NCBI GenBank assembly: GCA_018970765.1
Contig: JAGWVT010000004.1
Coordinates: forward strand, 1-64,000
Length of the DNA: 64,000 nt
Direction of reading: 5' to 3'
DNA from: Actinomycetales bacterium
GTDB taxonomy: Bacteria > Actinomycetota > Actinomycetes > S36-B12
Part shown: in pieces, positions 52,932 through 61,714 of the stretch
Position numbering within the stretch: position 1 is the stretch's first letter
Layout of the letters: each line of letters starts with the position of its first letter
Translations under genes and position numbers: made by a program
Notes under the pieces: model-generated
Seen by the model: only the letters and a program-made list of their open reading frames with translations
Told to the model about the DNA's origin: nothing
The model's database searches: none

Positions 52932-54098
52932 TTATCCAGCGCCCGCGCCGGTGGCTATTCGGGTCGCCAACTCCTCACGTAATGACGCGAACCCCGGCTT
53001 GATTTGCGTGTTGATGATGCCCAGACGCTCATCGAAGGGAATGAATGAGCTCTTCATGGCATTCACTGTGAACCACTGCAGGTCGTCAAGGCCGTAGCCG
53101 AACGCCTCGCTCAGGAGTGTCATTTCACGAGTCATGGATGTACCGGACATCAGGCGGTTGTCGGTATTCACTGTGACGCGGAAGCCGAGTTTGCGCAGCA
53201 GGCCGATGGGGTGCGTCGCGATCGACGTCGCCGCCCCCGTCTGGACATTCGAGGAGGGACACATCTCTAGTGGAATACGCCGATCCCGAACGTACGAGGC
53301 AAGTGGGCCGAGGGTCACCCTGCCGTCCGCGTCGACCTGAATATCGTCAACGATCCGCACACCATGGCCGAGCCGGTCCGCACCACACCACTGGATCGCC
53401 TCCCAGATACTTGGCAGCCCGAATGCCTCGCCCGCATGTATGGTGAAGTGCGCGTTCTCCCGTCGCAAGTACTCGAAAGCATCCAGATGACGCGTTGGCG
53501 GAAATCCCGCCTCGGCACCAGCGATATCGAAACCCACCACTCCACGATCGCGGTACGCCACCACGAGTTCGGCAATGTTTCGGGCATGCGTCGCGGTCCG
53601 CATGGCGGTCAGCAGAAGGCCAATTCGGATCTGCCGGCCCTGCTCGCGCATCAGCACGACCCCTTCATCCACACCAGCTAGGACCGCCTCGACAATCTGC
53701 GCCTCGGTGAGTCCTCGCTCCACGTGTAGCTCGGGTGCATAGCGCAATTCGGCGTAGACCACGCCGTCTGCGGCCAGATCCTCGACGCACTCACGGGCAA
53801 CGCGCTGCAGGGCCTGTGCGGTCTGGGTGACACCAACAGTGTGCTTGAACGTTTCCAGGTAACGCTCCAAGGAGCCTGAGTAGGCCGCATCGGCGAACCA
53901 GCGGGCGAGTGCACTCGCATCCGTACTGGGCAGATCCTGATAGCCGGACTCCAGCGCCAGGTCAATCACCGTCTGTGGTCGTAGGCCACCATCAAGATGA
54001 TCGTGGAGCAGCACCTTTGGTGCGCGGCGAACTATGTCTTCTGGTACCGGCGCAAATTGTCCAGCTGCGGCAACTGCCATCGGGTCTGTGGAGATCAT
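52932..54098 (-). CDS. add: adenosine deaminase
   Basis: Deaminates (deoxy)adenosine to (deoxy)inosine, the substrate for PNP. 388 residues. Zinc ligands in [10 protein letters not shown] (H32, H34), [10 protein letters not shown] (substrate-activating H and catalytic Glu), the second zinc His in [11 protein letters not shown], and zinc/catalytic Asp in [13 protein letters not shown], where the usual NTDDP has Asn for the second Asp. The NTDN form is common in actinobacterial Add proteins. Divergent from the DMT transporter gene with a 25-base gap. Confidence 0.94.
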   Translation of the reverse strand: MISTDPMAVAAAGQFAPVPEDIVRRAPKVLLHDHLDGGLRPQTVIDLALESGYQDLPSTDASALARWFADAAYSGSLERYLETFKHTVGVTQTAQALQRVARECVEDLAADGVVYAELRYAPELHVERGLTEAQIVEAVLAGVDEGVVLMREQGRQIRIGLLLTAMRTATHARNIAELVVAYRDRGVVGFDIAGAEAGFPPTRHLDAFEYLRRENAHFTIHAGEAFGLPSIWEAIQWCGADRLGHGVRIVDDIQVDADGRVTLGPLASYVRDRRIPLEMCPSSNVQTGAATSIATHPIGLLRKLGFRVTVNTDNRLMSGTSMTREMTLLSEAFGYGLDDLQWFTVNAMKSSFIPFDERLGIINTQIKPGFASLREELATRIATGAGAG

Positions 54099-54123
54099 GA
54101 CAGGAACCTAGCGTGCCCCCGCG

Positions 54124-55029
54124 GTGGGTGACCTGCTTGGATTATGTGTGATCAGCATCGTCTTCGGCCTTGCCACGGCAACACTCTTCTCGGTGAGTTC
54201 ACTGGCAGCCTCTCGGGCGGTCCGATCCATCTCAAGCCCGGCCACCGTCGCCTGGGCGATGACCTTTGGCGGCCTGATACTGCTCCCGTGGCTCATCATC
54301 AGTGGCCCTCCCCCGCAATTTGCCCTCGTTGATTTTGCTTGGTGGTGTGCCGCTGGTGCAGGCAACATCATCGGACTTCTGCTGGCCTATGTGGCATTTC
54401 GTCACGGCAAGGTCGGGCTGATTACCGCCATCGTTTCGACCGAGGGAGCCATCGCCGCGGTGATCGCCGTGGCTTTCGGTGAAGGCCTGTTGCCGATCGC
54501 GGGAATCATCCTGCTGATCATCATGGTGGGCATCGTGTTGGCCGCACTTGCACCGGATCCAGCACCAATTGCCCACGAACGGCCCGCTCTTGCCGTCGGA
54601 TTAGGGGTACTTGCCTCGGGCGCCTTCGGGGTGAGCCTGTTCGCCTTCGGTCACCTCAGTGACAGCATGCCCATGCCTTGGCTCCTGATGTCAACACGGG
54701 TCATCGGAGTGGTCATCATCGCCCTGCCCATGCTGGTGTTGTTTTTGGTGCGGCGCGAGCGCTCCGAGCGAAGCGATGCCCCTGCGCGATTCCGCAAGGC
54801 CCTGCCATACGTCCTCACGATCAGTGTTGCGGAGGTCGTGGGGTTCGTCTGCTTCACCCTTGGTACGAGGGATGCTATTGCGGTTACCTCGGTCCTAGCA
54901 TCCATGTACGCGCCCTTGACCGCGGTCGCTGCGTACCTGTTGTTCAAGGAGCGACTTGGTCGCTGGCAGATCGTGGGAGTCGTGATTGTGGTCACCGGTG
55001 TCATCGGGCTGTCACTGGCGCGTGGTTGA
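54124..55029 (+). CDS. EamA/DMT family membrane transporter
   Basis: 301 residues forming about ten hydrophobic helices in two EamA halves (about 5-142 and 155-300), as in drug/metabolite transporters. Conserved small-residue helix ends are seen in GAGNIIGLLLAYVAFRHGKVGLITAIVSTEGAIAA-type and YAPLTAVAAYLLFKERLG segments. Substrate cannot be predicted; lying between add and cdd, a nucleobase or nucleoside is plausible but unproven. Start GTG at 54124; another GTG eight codons on is possible. Confidence 0.85.
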   Translation: MGDLLGLCVISIVFGLATATLFSVSSLAASRAVRSISSPATVAWAMTFGGLILLPWLIISGPPPQFALVDFAWWCAAGAGNIIGLLLAYVAFRHGKVGLITAIVSTEGAIAAVIAVAFGEGLLPIAGIILLIIMVGIVLAALAPDPAPIAHERPALAVGLGVLASGAFGVSLFAFGHLSDSMPMPWLLMSTRVIGVVIIALPMLVLFLVRRERSERSDAPARFRKALPYVLTISVAEVVGFVCFTLGTRDAIAVTSVLASMYAPLTAVAAYLLFKERLGRWQIVGVVIVVTGVIGLSLARG

Positions 55030-55031
55030 GC

Positions 55032-55457
55032 TCACGCCTGAAAACTGCGTTCCTCTGCCCGATCGACAAGGTCTTGTGGGCCGAATGCCTGAGGTAGAAC
55101 CGTGCTCATTGGCAGGATTCCCTCCGGAGTAGCCAGCAGGGTCGTAGGTGTGCCATGTTCCCAGAGCAACTGTCGGCAACGTCCACAAGGCATTAACGCT
55201 TGCCCATGCTGATCAACGCAGGCTACGGCAACAAGATGCCCGCCTCCCGTGGCATGGATATTGGAGACCATGCCACACTCCGCGCACAGGCCTAGGCCGT
55301 AGCAGGCGTTCTCCACATTGCAGCCGACCACGATTCGTCCATCGTCCATCAGGCCCGCGACACCTACCTTGAAGCGCGAATAGGGCGCATAGGCCTTGGC
55401 CATGATTGCGATGGCCTCGGCGGTCAACAGATCCCAATCAACTTCAGGCGTGGACAT
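55032..55457 (-). CDS. cdd: cytidine deaminase
   Basis: Converts (deoxy)cytidine to (deoxy)uridine. 141 residues from ATG 55457, which overlaps the stop of the ABC permease gene (TGATG). AYAPYSRFKVGVAG, GCNVENACYGLGLCAECGMV (Cys-Ala-Glu with zinc Cys and catalytic Glu) and ALMPCGRCRQLLWE (two further zinc Cys) are the complete tetrameric Cdd signature. It is the last gene of the nucleoside import operon running down from 59399 and probably from 60640. Confidence 0.95.
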   Translation of the reverse strand: MSTPEVDWDLLTAEAIAIMAKAYAPYSRFKVGVAGLMDDGRIVVGCNVENACYGLGLCAECGMVSNIHATGGGHLVAVACVDQHGQALMPCGRCRQLLWEHGTPTTLLATPEGILPMSTVLPQAFGPQDLVDRAEERSFQA

Positions 55458-56752
55458 CACTGCTTCTCGTACGGCTGACCGTCAGCAGCTGGTGGTCGTA
55501 CCCGCCCAACCAGGCCGGCGACCACGATGATCGTGACCAGGTAGGGCGCCATGGCAAGGAATTCGCTGGGGATGGGCACTTCAATGACGGCGAATTTCTG
55601 CTGCAGGGAATCGGAGAATCCGAAGATCAGCGCGGCAAAGAAGGCACCGATGGGGTTCCAGCCGCCGAAGATCATGGCCGCCAATCCGATGAAGCCGCGA
55701 CCACCAGTCATACCCTCGTCGAATCGGCCGACCGTTCCCAGCGTGAACCAGGCACCCGCAAACCCACCTACCATGCCGCCGTAGATCACGGCGAGGTATC
55801 GCACGCGAGCAACGTGTACGCCCAGGGTGTCTGCTGCCTTGGGATTCTCACCGACGGACCGCGTCCTAAGGCCCCACCTGGTGCGGAAGAGCAGGAAGAA
55901 CACGCCAATAACCAGCACGTACATGATGTAGACGATGATCGTCTGGTCAAAGAGCATCGGACCGATGATCGGCAAATCACCAAGGACTGGGATCTTGATG
56001 GCCGGGAAGATCGGCGCATCGTTGAGTTCGGGCTTCTTGACCAGGACCTGCGCGGTCAGGAAGGAGGTGAGTCCGAGTAGCAGGATGTTGATCACGACGC
56101 CGATGATGATCTGGTCGACGCGGAACGTCACGGCCAGCCATGCCAATAGCAGGGCGAGTACCCCACCACTAAGCGTGGCCGCCAACAAGCCAACCCACCC
56201 ACCGAACATTGATCCGATGATCACACCGGTGAAGGCACCACCAAGCAGCATTCCTTCGATGCCGATGTTCACCACGCCCGAACGTTCGCAAAGAATGCCG
56301 GAGAGCGCACCGAGCGCGATCGGTGTTGACCGAGCGATGGTGGAGACCAGCATGCTGATCAGGGAGAACTCTTGGCCGGCGGTAGCCCAGACCATAATCG
56401 CGATGACCACGACTCCGAAACCAAGGCCGAGAATGAGCGTGGTCCGTTGCTGGAATCCCTTCAGGAACTGGGTTGCCCCGAGGAAGCCAAGCACCGCTGC
56501 CAGCACCCACAGGGCACCCTGCGCCGGAAGGACCAGTGGGCTGAGCTGCACGGCGTCGTCGGGCAGGCTGAGACCGAACGTTGAGACTCCCTCCGCGCGC
56601 GGCACCATCACGAAGGCGACCAAAGCGGCAAGAAGCAACAGCACGATGCCGGATATGCGTGCCCGCCGAATCTGCCGCTTGGTGACCTCGCGAGTTCGCT
56701 TGCCCGTGAGCTCGTAGCTCTCCTGCGGGGTGGGCGCCGCTGCCTGTTCCAT
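55457..56752 (-). CDS. nucleoside ABC transporter permease, second subunit (NupQ/BmpC-like)
   Basis: 431 residues from ATG 56752 (overlaps the stop of the first permease gene, TGATG); the longer open frame lies inside that gene. About ten helices. The cytoplasmic EAA-like loop and the motif CERSGVVNIGIEGMLLGGAFTGV, with ILLLGLTSFL and GLRTRSVGENPKAADTLGV, are typical of BPD_transp_2 permeases such as YufQ/NupQ. An acidic/basic N-terminal tail of about 40 residues precedes the first helix. Confidence 0.91.
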   Translation of the reverse strand: MEQAAAPTPQESYELTGKRTREVTKRQIRRARISGIVLLLLAALVAFVMVPRAEGVSTFGLSLPDDAVQLSPLVLPAQGALWVLAAVLGFLGATQFLKGFQQRTTLILGLGFGVVVIAIMVWATAGQEFSLISMLVSTIARSTPIALGALSGILCERSGVVNIGIEGMLLGGAFTGVIIGSMFGGWVGLLAATLSGGVLALLLAWLAVTFRVDQIIIGVVINILLLGLTSFLTAQVLVKKPELNDAPIFPAIKIPVLGDLPIIGPMLFDQTIIVYIMYVLVIGVFFLLFRTRWGLRTRSVGENPKAADTLGVHVARVRYLAVIYGGMVGGFAGAWFTLGTVGRFDEGMTGGRGFIGLAAMIFGGWNPIGAFFAALIFGFSDSLQQKFAVIEVPIPSEFLAMAPYLVTIIVVAGLVGRVRPPAADGQPYEKQ

Positions 56753-57897
56753 CAGGATGCCCATCCCTTGCTGATCTGCGTGGAAGCCACGGGAGTCTTC
56801 AACCGGAAGATGGCGGCGATAAGGGCCGGTGCTGCGACGAAGATGATGATCAATGCCTGGATGACCGAGATGAGATCGATACCCACATTTGCCGAGGCCT
56901 GCATTTCCTGGCCTCCAGCGCGTAGGCCACCGAAGAGCAGCGCCGCAAGTACGACACCCCATGGATTCGAACGGCCCAAGAGGGCCACCGCAATACCGTC
57001 AAAGCCAATGCGTGCCGAGAACCCTGGTGTCGCGCGATCCAGCACCCCGAGGACTTGTCCGGTACCGGCAAGCCCAGCCAGCGCGCCAGAAATCACCATC
57101 ACCAACACATAAGTCTTGGTGATTGACATACCCGCGTACCTTGCGGCACTCGGATTGGCACCGACAGCACGAAATTCGAATCCTGTCGTCGTGCGAAAGA
57201 GTAGCCAGTTGATGAACGCGGCGGCAATCAGCGCGACAATGAGACCAAGATGAACCCGAAGTGACGGGTCGAGCCAGCCGAGAAGTTGGGGTAGCGCCGC
57301 TGAGTCCTCGACGGTCTTGGAAACCGGATCGTTGCGCCCCTCCCGCTGGAATATGTCCGTCTTGAGAAAGAAGTCCACCAGTCGCAGCGCGATGAAGTTC
57401 AGCATGATGGTGGTGATCACCTCATGCGCGCCGGTCTTCGCCTTCAAGATGCCGGGGATGAATCCCCAGATAGCGCCGCCGACGATTCCGGCCGCAAGTG
57501 CCAAGGGCAGGTGAATGTAGAACGGGAGCCCGGTAATGCTGAAACCAATGAACACCGCGAACATGCCACCGATGAGCATCTGTCCTTCGCCGCCGATGTT
57601 GAACAGGCCAGCGCGAAAAGCGAGGGCTACCGACAGACCGGCCAAGATCAATGGGGTTGCTGCGGTCAGAGTTTCCGAAATGGCTTTGACAGATCCGACT
57701 GAGCCGCGCAGTAATGCGAGGTAGGCGTTCATTGTTTCACTGAAGCTGGCGCCAGTGGCCATAATGATGACGCCGCCGAGAACCAAGGCGGTTATGACCG
57801 CAAGCACGGGTATCAGGACGCTAGAACGCCAGTCCGTGCCCGTGGAGATCCGTAGGAGTAGGGGACGCTCATCAACCTTCGGTGTTGTCTCGCTCAT
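56752..57897 (-). CDS. nucleoside ABC transporter permease, first subunit (NupP-like)
   Basis: 381 residues with about nine helices. FRAGLFNIGGEGQMLIGGMFAVF and GFEFRAVGANPSAARYAGMS are the two conserved elements of BPD_transp_2 permeases for ribose and nucleosides. A four-base overlap with the ATPase gene upstream and a TGATG overlap with the second permease downstream show tight coupling. Forms the heterodimeric channel with the 431-residue permease. Confidence 0.92.
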   Translation of the reverse strand: MSETTPKVDERPLLLRISTGTDWRSSVLIPVLAVITALVLGGVIIMATGASFSETMNAYLALLRGSVGSVKAISETLTAATPLILAGLSVALAFRAGLFNIGGEGQMLIGGMFAVFIGFSITGLPFYIHLPLALAAGIVGGAIWGFIPGILKAKTGAHEVITTIMLNFIALRLVDFFLKTDIFQREGRNDPVSKTVEDSAALPQLLGWLDPSLRVHLGLIVALIAAAFINWLLFRTTTGFEFRAVGANPSAARYAGMSITKTYVLVMVISGALAGLAGTGQVLGVLDRATPGFSARIGFDGIAVALLGRSNPWGVVLAALLFGGLRAGGQEMQASANVGIDLISVIQALIIIFVAAPALIAAIFRLKTPVASTQISKGWAS

Positions 57898-59399
57898 GCG
57901 GCCTTCCCTGCCATGAAGAGGCCGATCTCAGCTGGCGTGGTCTGCGAGGTCTGCCGTTCAGCAACTATCCGGCCGTCGTACATCACCAAAATGCGGTCAG
58001 CTAGTGCGAATATCTCGTCAAGTTCAGTCGACACGATGAGGATTGCTTTGCCTTCATCTCGCTTGCGCACGATCTGCTGATGGATGTACTCAATCGAACC
58101 AACGTCGATTCCGCGCGTGGGCTGGGCACACACGACAAGTGGCACATCACGGCTGAACTCGCGGGCGACGATCATCTTCTGAGCATTACCTCCCGATAGT
58201 GCGCCAGCACGGTTTTGAATCAGGGGCGGTCGCACGTCATAGCGCTGGACGAGTTCCTCGGCCGTCTCCTTCATCGCAGTTCGGTTGATAACGCCGCGCT
58301 TCGAAAACGGTTCGGCGTAGTACGAATCGAGCATAAGGTTTTCGGCGATGGTGAAATCCCGGACCATACCCATCACCTGACGATCTTCGGGGACATGTGC
58401 GAGACCAGCAGCGTGCCGACGCCGTGGACTGTCCGACGTGATGTCGTCCCCGAGCATGGTGACGGTTCCCGCCGCGAGCGGTAGGAGTCCCGTGATTGCG
58501 CTGACCAACTCCGTTTGACCATTGCCTTGAATACCCGCTATCCCTACGATCTCCCCAGCACGCACCTGCAGGGAGACATCGCTGAGAAGTTGGCGCCCAA
58601 CATCGTCCACGGCGGTCGCGCCATCAACGGAAAGCACTACGTCAGTCGGTTTCGCTGACTCCTTGTCTACGACGAGGTCAATCGGACGGCCGACCATCAT
58701 GCTGGCTAGGTCCTCAGGGGAGGCCGTCTTTGGGTCCGCAGTGCCCGCGACCTTGCCGTCACGGAGAACCACGATGGCGTCGGCAACCGCCAATGCCTCC
58801 TTGAGTTTGTGCGTGATGAAAATAATGGTGGCGCCGCGGGCCTTTAACTCAGCGAGGATTCCGAAAAATTCCTCAACCTCCTGCGGAGTCAGCACAGCGG
58901 TAGGTTCATCGAAGACCAAGATCTGCGCGCCACGCAAGAGGACCTTGATGATCTCCACCCGCTGCTGAAGCCCAACTGGCAAGGTCTCGACGAGTGCGTC
59001 CGGATCTACGGCAAGGCCGTAGCGCTCAGAGATGTCACGCACCTCCGTGCGAGCCCTTTTTCGATTCAGCAATCCAGGGCCGGTCGTCGGCTCCACGCCC
59101 AGCACCACGTTTTCGTAGACCGAAAACACCGGAATCAGCATGAAGTGCTGGTGGACCATGCCAATGCCGGCAGCGATGGCATCACCCGGCCCACTGAACT
59201 CCTGGACCTGGCCGTCGATAAGGATCGTGCCCGAGTCAGGGCGGTAAAGACCGGAGAGCACATTCATCAGGGTGCTCTTTCCGGCACCGTTTTCACCGAT
59301 GAGAGCGAGGATTTGGCCCGACTTTGCGGTCAGTGAGACATCGTCGTTGGCCAAGACGCCTGGAAAGCGCTTGGTGATCCCGCGCAGTTCCAGGTCCAT
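57894..59399 (-). CDS. nucleoside ABC transporter ATP-binding protein, two fused domains (NupO-like)
   Basis: 501 residues, two nucleotide-binding domains in one chain. First domain: Walker A GENGAGKST, signature LPVGLQQR, Walker B ILVFDEPT, H-loop ITHKL, all intact. Second domain: Walker A reads GIQGNGQTEL (Lys replaced by Gln) while LSGGNAQK and the THPTRG-like QPTRGID remain; a degenerate second Walker A is normal for RbsA/NupO-type proteins. It energises import with the two permeases. A perfect hairpin separates it from the binding-protein gene upstream. Confidence 0.93.
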   Translation of the reverse strand: MDLELRGITKRFPGVLANDDVSLTAKSGQILALIGENGAGKSTLMNVLSGLYRPDSGTILIDGQVQEFSGPGDAIAAGIGMVHQHFMLIPVFSVYENVVLGVEPTTGPGLLNRKRARTEVRDISERYGLAVDPDALVETLPVGLQQRVEIIKVLLRGAQILVFDEPTAVLTPQEVEEFFGILAELKARGATIIFITHKLKEALAVADAIVVLRDGKVAGTADPKTASPEDLASMMVGRPIDLVVDKESAKPTDVVLSVDGATAVDDVGRQLLSDVSLQVRAGEIVGIAGIQGNGQTELVSAITGLLPLAAGTVTMLGDDITSDSPRRRHAAGLAHVPEDRQVMGMVRDFTIAENLMLDSYYAEPFSKRGVINRTAMKETAEELVQRYDVRPPLIQNRAGALSGGNAQKMIVAREFSRDVPLVVCAQPTRGIDVGSIEYIHQQIVRKRDEGKAILIVSTELDEIFALADRILVMYDGRIVAERQTSQTTPAEIGLFMAGKAA

Positions 59400-59462
59400 G
59401 ATCTTCGATCCTTCCCTAGCCAGCCTGCGCTGTCCCCGAAATCTACAAAATCACCTCAATGA

Positions 59463-59496
59463 AAGTGGGGAGGGGCCAACTGGCCCCTCCCCACTT
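59463..59496 (-). terminator. strong hairpin between binding protein and ABC ATPase genes
   Basis: Perfect 15-bp stem (59463-59477 with 59482-59496) and a four-base loop, 16 bases after the stop of the BMP-type binding-protein gene and before the ATPase gene. Read on the minus strand it is followed by only a short T run (TTTCATT), so it probably acts as a partial terminator or as a 3' mRNA stabiliser. Either would leave more binding protein than transporter, a common arrangement in ABC import operons. Confidence 0.75.
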
Positions 59497-59512
59497 GTTG
59501 AGCGATGTTCAA

Positions 59513-60640
59513 CTAGCCCTTGACGCTCACCGAGCCGTCAATGATCCCGGCCTTGATGGTCTCAATCTGATCCTTGAGCTCCTGCGGGACCGTGCCGTCA
59601 AAATCGTGGTACGGAGCCAGGCCCACACCACCATTGGCCAAGGTGCCAACCGTGACGCCACCTTCGAAGGTGCCATCAACAACCGCCTGAATGGCGTTGA
59701 ACGTGGTCACGTCCATGTTCTTCAGGACAGAGGTCAGGTAGACACTCTGGTTCGCGCCATCCAGGTTGTACTGGTCAGCGTCCACGCCGATGATCATCAG
59801 CTTGTCCGTACCCAGCTCAGAAGCCAGGGCGGCTGAGCCCAGGCCAACCGGACCGGCAACGGGCATAACGATGTCGGCGCCCTCGTCCACCAGGTTCTGC
59901 GCGAAGGTGCGACCGTCATCGAGCGACTCGAAGTTCTCGGTGAACAGGCCCTTCTGATCGGCCGGATTCCAGCCGAGTACCTCAACGTTGGTGCCGTTAT
60001 CGGCGTTGTACTTCTGGACGCCGTAGTAGAAGCCGTCCATGAAGATGGTCACCGGAGGAATATTGACGCCACCGAAGGTGCCGACCTTGCCGGTCTTGGT
60101 CATACCGGCAGCCAGGTAACCAGCCAAGAACGCCGCCTCATCGGTGTTGAACACCTGACCCAGCACGTTGTTGTTGGTGATCATCGGGGTGCCGTCCTCG
60201 TTCTCACCATACGCGTAGTCCACGATGCTGAACGGGATGTCGGGGTTGGCGTTGGCTGCTTCCATCGTGGCATCACCAAGCAGGAAGCCAACGGTAATGA
60301 TGATGCTGCAGCCCTGGTCCACGAAGGACTGGATGTTCGGCGCGTAGTCGGTCTCAGCCTGCGACTCGAGCACAGCGGCTTCAATGCCGAACTCCGTGGC
60401 CGCATCGGTCACGCCCTTGTAGGCGGTCTGATTGAAGCCCTTGTCGTCGACGCCACCCACGTCAGTGACCTCACAGGCCTTGAATGGGTACGACTCAGCG
60501 CTCGGCGAAGCAGCTGCTGCCGTGGCGGCCGCAGAAGCCGCAGCGCTGGTCTCCGAGCTTGTGCTGCTACCACCACAAGCAGCCAGACCGAGTGCGGCGA
60601 CGGCGAAGGCCGCTGCCGCAACCTTGATGTTGATCCTCAA
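59513..60640 (-). CDS. BMP family nucleoside-binding lipoprotein
   Basis: Extracytoplasmic substrate-binding protein of the nucleoside importer. From TTG 60640 it has 375 residues; GGGAG (60646-60650) lies five bases upstream, and the lipoprotein signal then starts properly (LRINIKVAAAAFAVAALGLAAC, lipid-bearing Cys22). An open frame further upstream to 60763 has no signal-peptide logic. An Ala/Ser linker leads into the BMP (PnrA/TmpC) fold: DVGGVDDKGFNQTAYKG, SIIITVGFLLGDA, GKVGTFGGVNIPPV and GADIVMPVAGPVGLGS. The family binds purine or pyrimidine nucleosides; specificity is not readable here. Confidence 0.92.
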   Translation of the reverse strand: MRINIKVAAAAFAVAALGLAACGGSSTSSETSAAASAAATAAAASPSAESYPFKACEVTDVGGVDDKGFNQTAYKGVTDAATEFGIEAAVLESQAETDYAPNIQSFVDQGCSIIITVGFLLGDATMEAANANPDIPFSIVDYAYGENEDGTPMITNNNVLGQVFNTDEAAFLAGYLAAGMTKTGKVGTFGGVNIPPVTIFMDGFYYGVQKYNADNGTNVEVLGWNPADQKGLFTENFESLDDGRTFAQNLVDEGADIVMPVAGPVGLGSAALASELGTDKLMIIGVDADQYNLDGANQSVYLTSVLKNMDVTTFNAIQAVVDGTFEGGVTVGTLANGGVGLAPYHDFDGTVPQELKDQIETIKAGIIDGSVSVKG

Positions 60641-60766
60641 TGTCTCTCCCTTGATAAGCGGCACGCACCTGACGCGGCCGCTCACAGCGTACTCAGCGAA
60701 CGTGGGGCACAACGTCACGAAATGATTACAGCCCTCGAGTGAACGATGGGGCGGAAGTGTCAAAAG
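60641..60766 (-). promoter_or_regulatory. gap upstream of the nucleoside-binding lipoprotein gene
   Basis: The 126-base gap breaks an otherwise overlapping gene run. On the minus strand it holds TTGACA (60759-60764) and TGTAAT (60725-60730), but they are 28 bases apart, so they do not form one standard promoter; each may be part of a separate one. A promoter here would let the importer be expressed apart from the hydrolase genes. Confidence 0.35.
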
Positions 60767-61714
60767 TCAGGGTAAGAGCCGCTTCATCAGCAGTTCGATG
60801 AACCGCGGCCGGTCGATGCCCAGCCCAACAAAGGCGTTTGGTTCCAGGCCGGTAACGTTCCAGCGGTCTGCCACTGTCCGACCGACACACAGTGGCGAGT
60901 CGACCTCGATTTGGACATTCATGGCCAGGGTCTGTACCAGGGTCGGGTCAATCAGGTGCGCGATGGTCACCGCGTCATGGATGGGTGCACCCTCCCAGCC
61001 AAACCGTTCCTGGTGGAAGCCCACGAAATGATCAAGCAGTTCAGCAACGAACGTGCCCGACGCGCTTCGCCCACGCAACAGCTCTGCATGCTCGTCGGTC
61101 AACCATGCCTGGTGCGTGACCTCCAAACCGATCATGGTGAGCGGCACCCGGCCCGGGATTCGATCCGCTGCGCAGCCGTGGCGAAACACGATGTCCGCCG
61201 CATGTGGATCGACCCAGATGTTGAATTCAGCGGCCGGGGTCCAGTTTCCCAGGTCAACTGCTCCGCCCATGATGACGATTTGCGCGAGTTGGTCGACAAG
61301 CAGCGGATGCTGGGTCAGGAGGTCGGCCACGTTGCTCAGTGGACCGGTAGCGACCAGGGTGACGGGTTCAGTTGCGGCCGTGATCGTGTGCGCCATGAGA
61401 TCAACGGCGGCGACGTCCAGGGCTGGTCGGCTCGGCTCCTGCGGCAACGGTCCAGCTAGCCCGGTTTCCCCATGCATGACGGCCGCAGTGGACAGGTCGC
61501 GAACCAGCGGCGCCGGTCGGCCGGCGGCCACCGGAATATCTGGCCGCCCCACCATGTCGAGGACTCGTAGGGCATTGCGCGTGGTGTGGTTCAAGGTGAC
61601 ATTGCCCGCAACAGTCGTGACTGCCAACAGCTCGATGGCGGGATCGGCTACCGCCAACATAATGGCGATCGCATCGTCGTGACCGGGATCGCAGTCCAGG
61701 ATGATGGGAGTCAC
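60767..61714 (-). CDS. nucleoside hydrolase (IunH/RihA family)
   Basis: Hydrolyses ribonucleosides to base plus ribose. 315 residues. The calcium/ribose cluster D-x-D-x-x-x-D-D is at residues 7-14 (ILDCDPGHDDAIA); GNVTLNHTTRNALRVL, the MGGAVDLGNWTPAAEFNIWVDPHAA loop and IHDAVTIAHL (Asp ligand and active-site His) complete the family pattern. Specificity for purines or pyrimidines cannot be assigned. Overlaps the amidohydrolase gene by four bases (ATGA). Confidence 0.92.
   Translation of the reverse strand: MTPIILDCDPGHDDAIAIMLAVADPAIELLAVTTVAGNVTLNHTTRNALRVLDMVGRPDIPVAAGRPAPLVRDLSTAAVMHGETGLAGPLPQEPSRPALDVAAVDLMAHTITAATEPVTLVATGPLSNVADLLTQHPLLVDQLAQIVIMGGAVDLGNWTPAAEFNIWVDPHAADIVFRHGCAADRIPGRVPLTMIGLEVTHQAWLTDEHAELLRGRSASGTFVAELLDHFVGFHQERFGWEGAPIHDAVTIAHLIDPTLVQTLAMNVQIEVDSPLCVGRTVADRWNVTGLEPNAFVGLGIDRPRFIELLMKRLLP

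Noticed and set aside
57894-59399. Loss of Walker A Lys in the second domain of the nucleoside importer ATPase as a sign of decay
   Set aside because: A degenerate second Walker A is usual in RbsA/NupO-type two-domain ATPases, and the first domain is intact.
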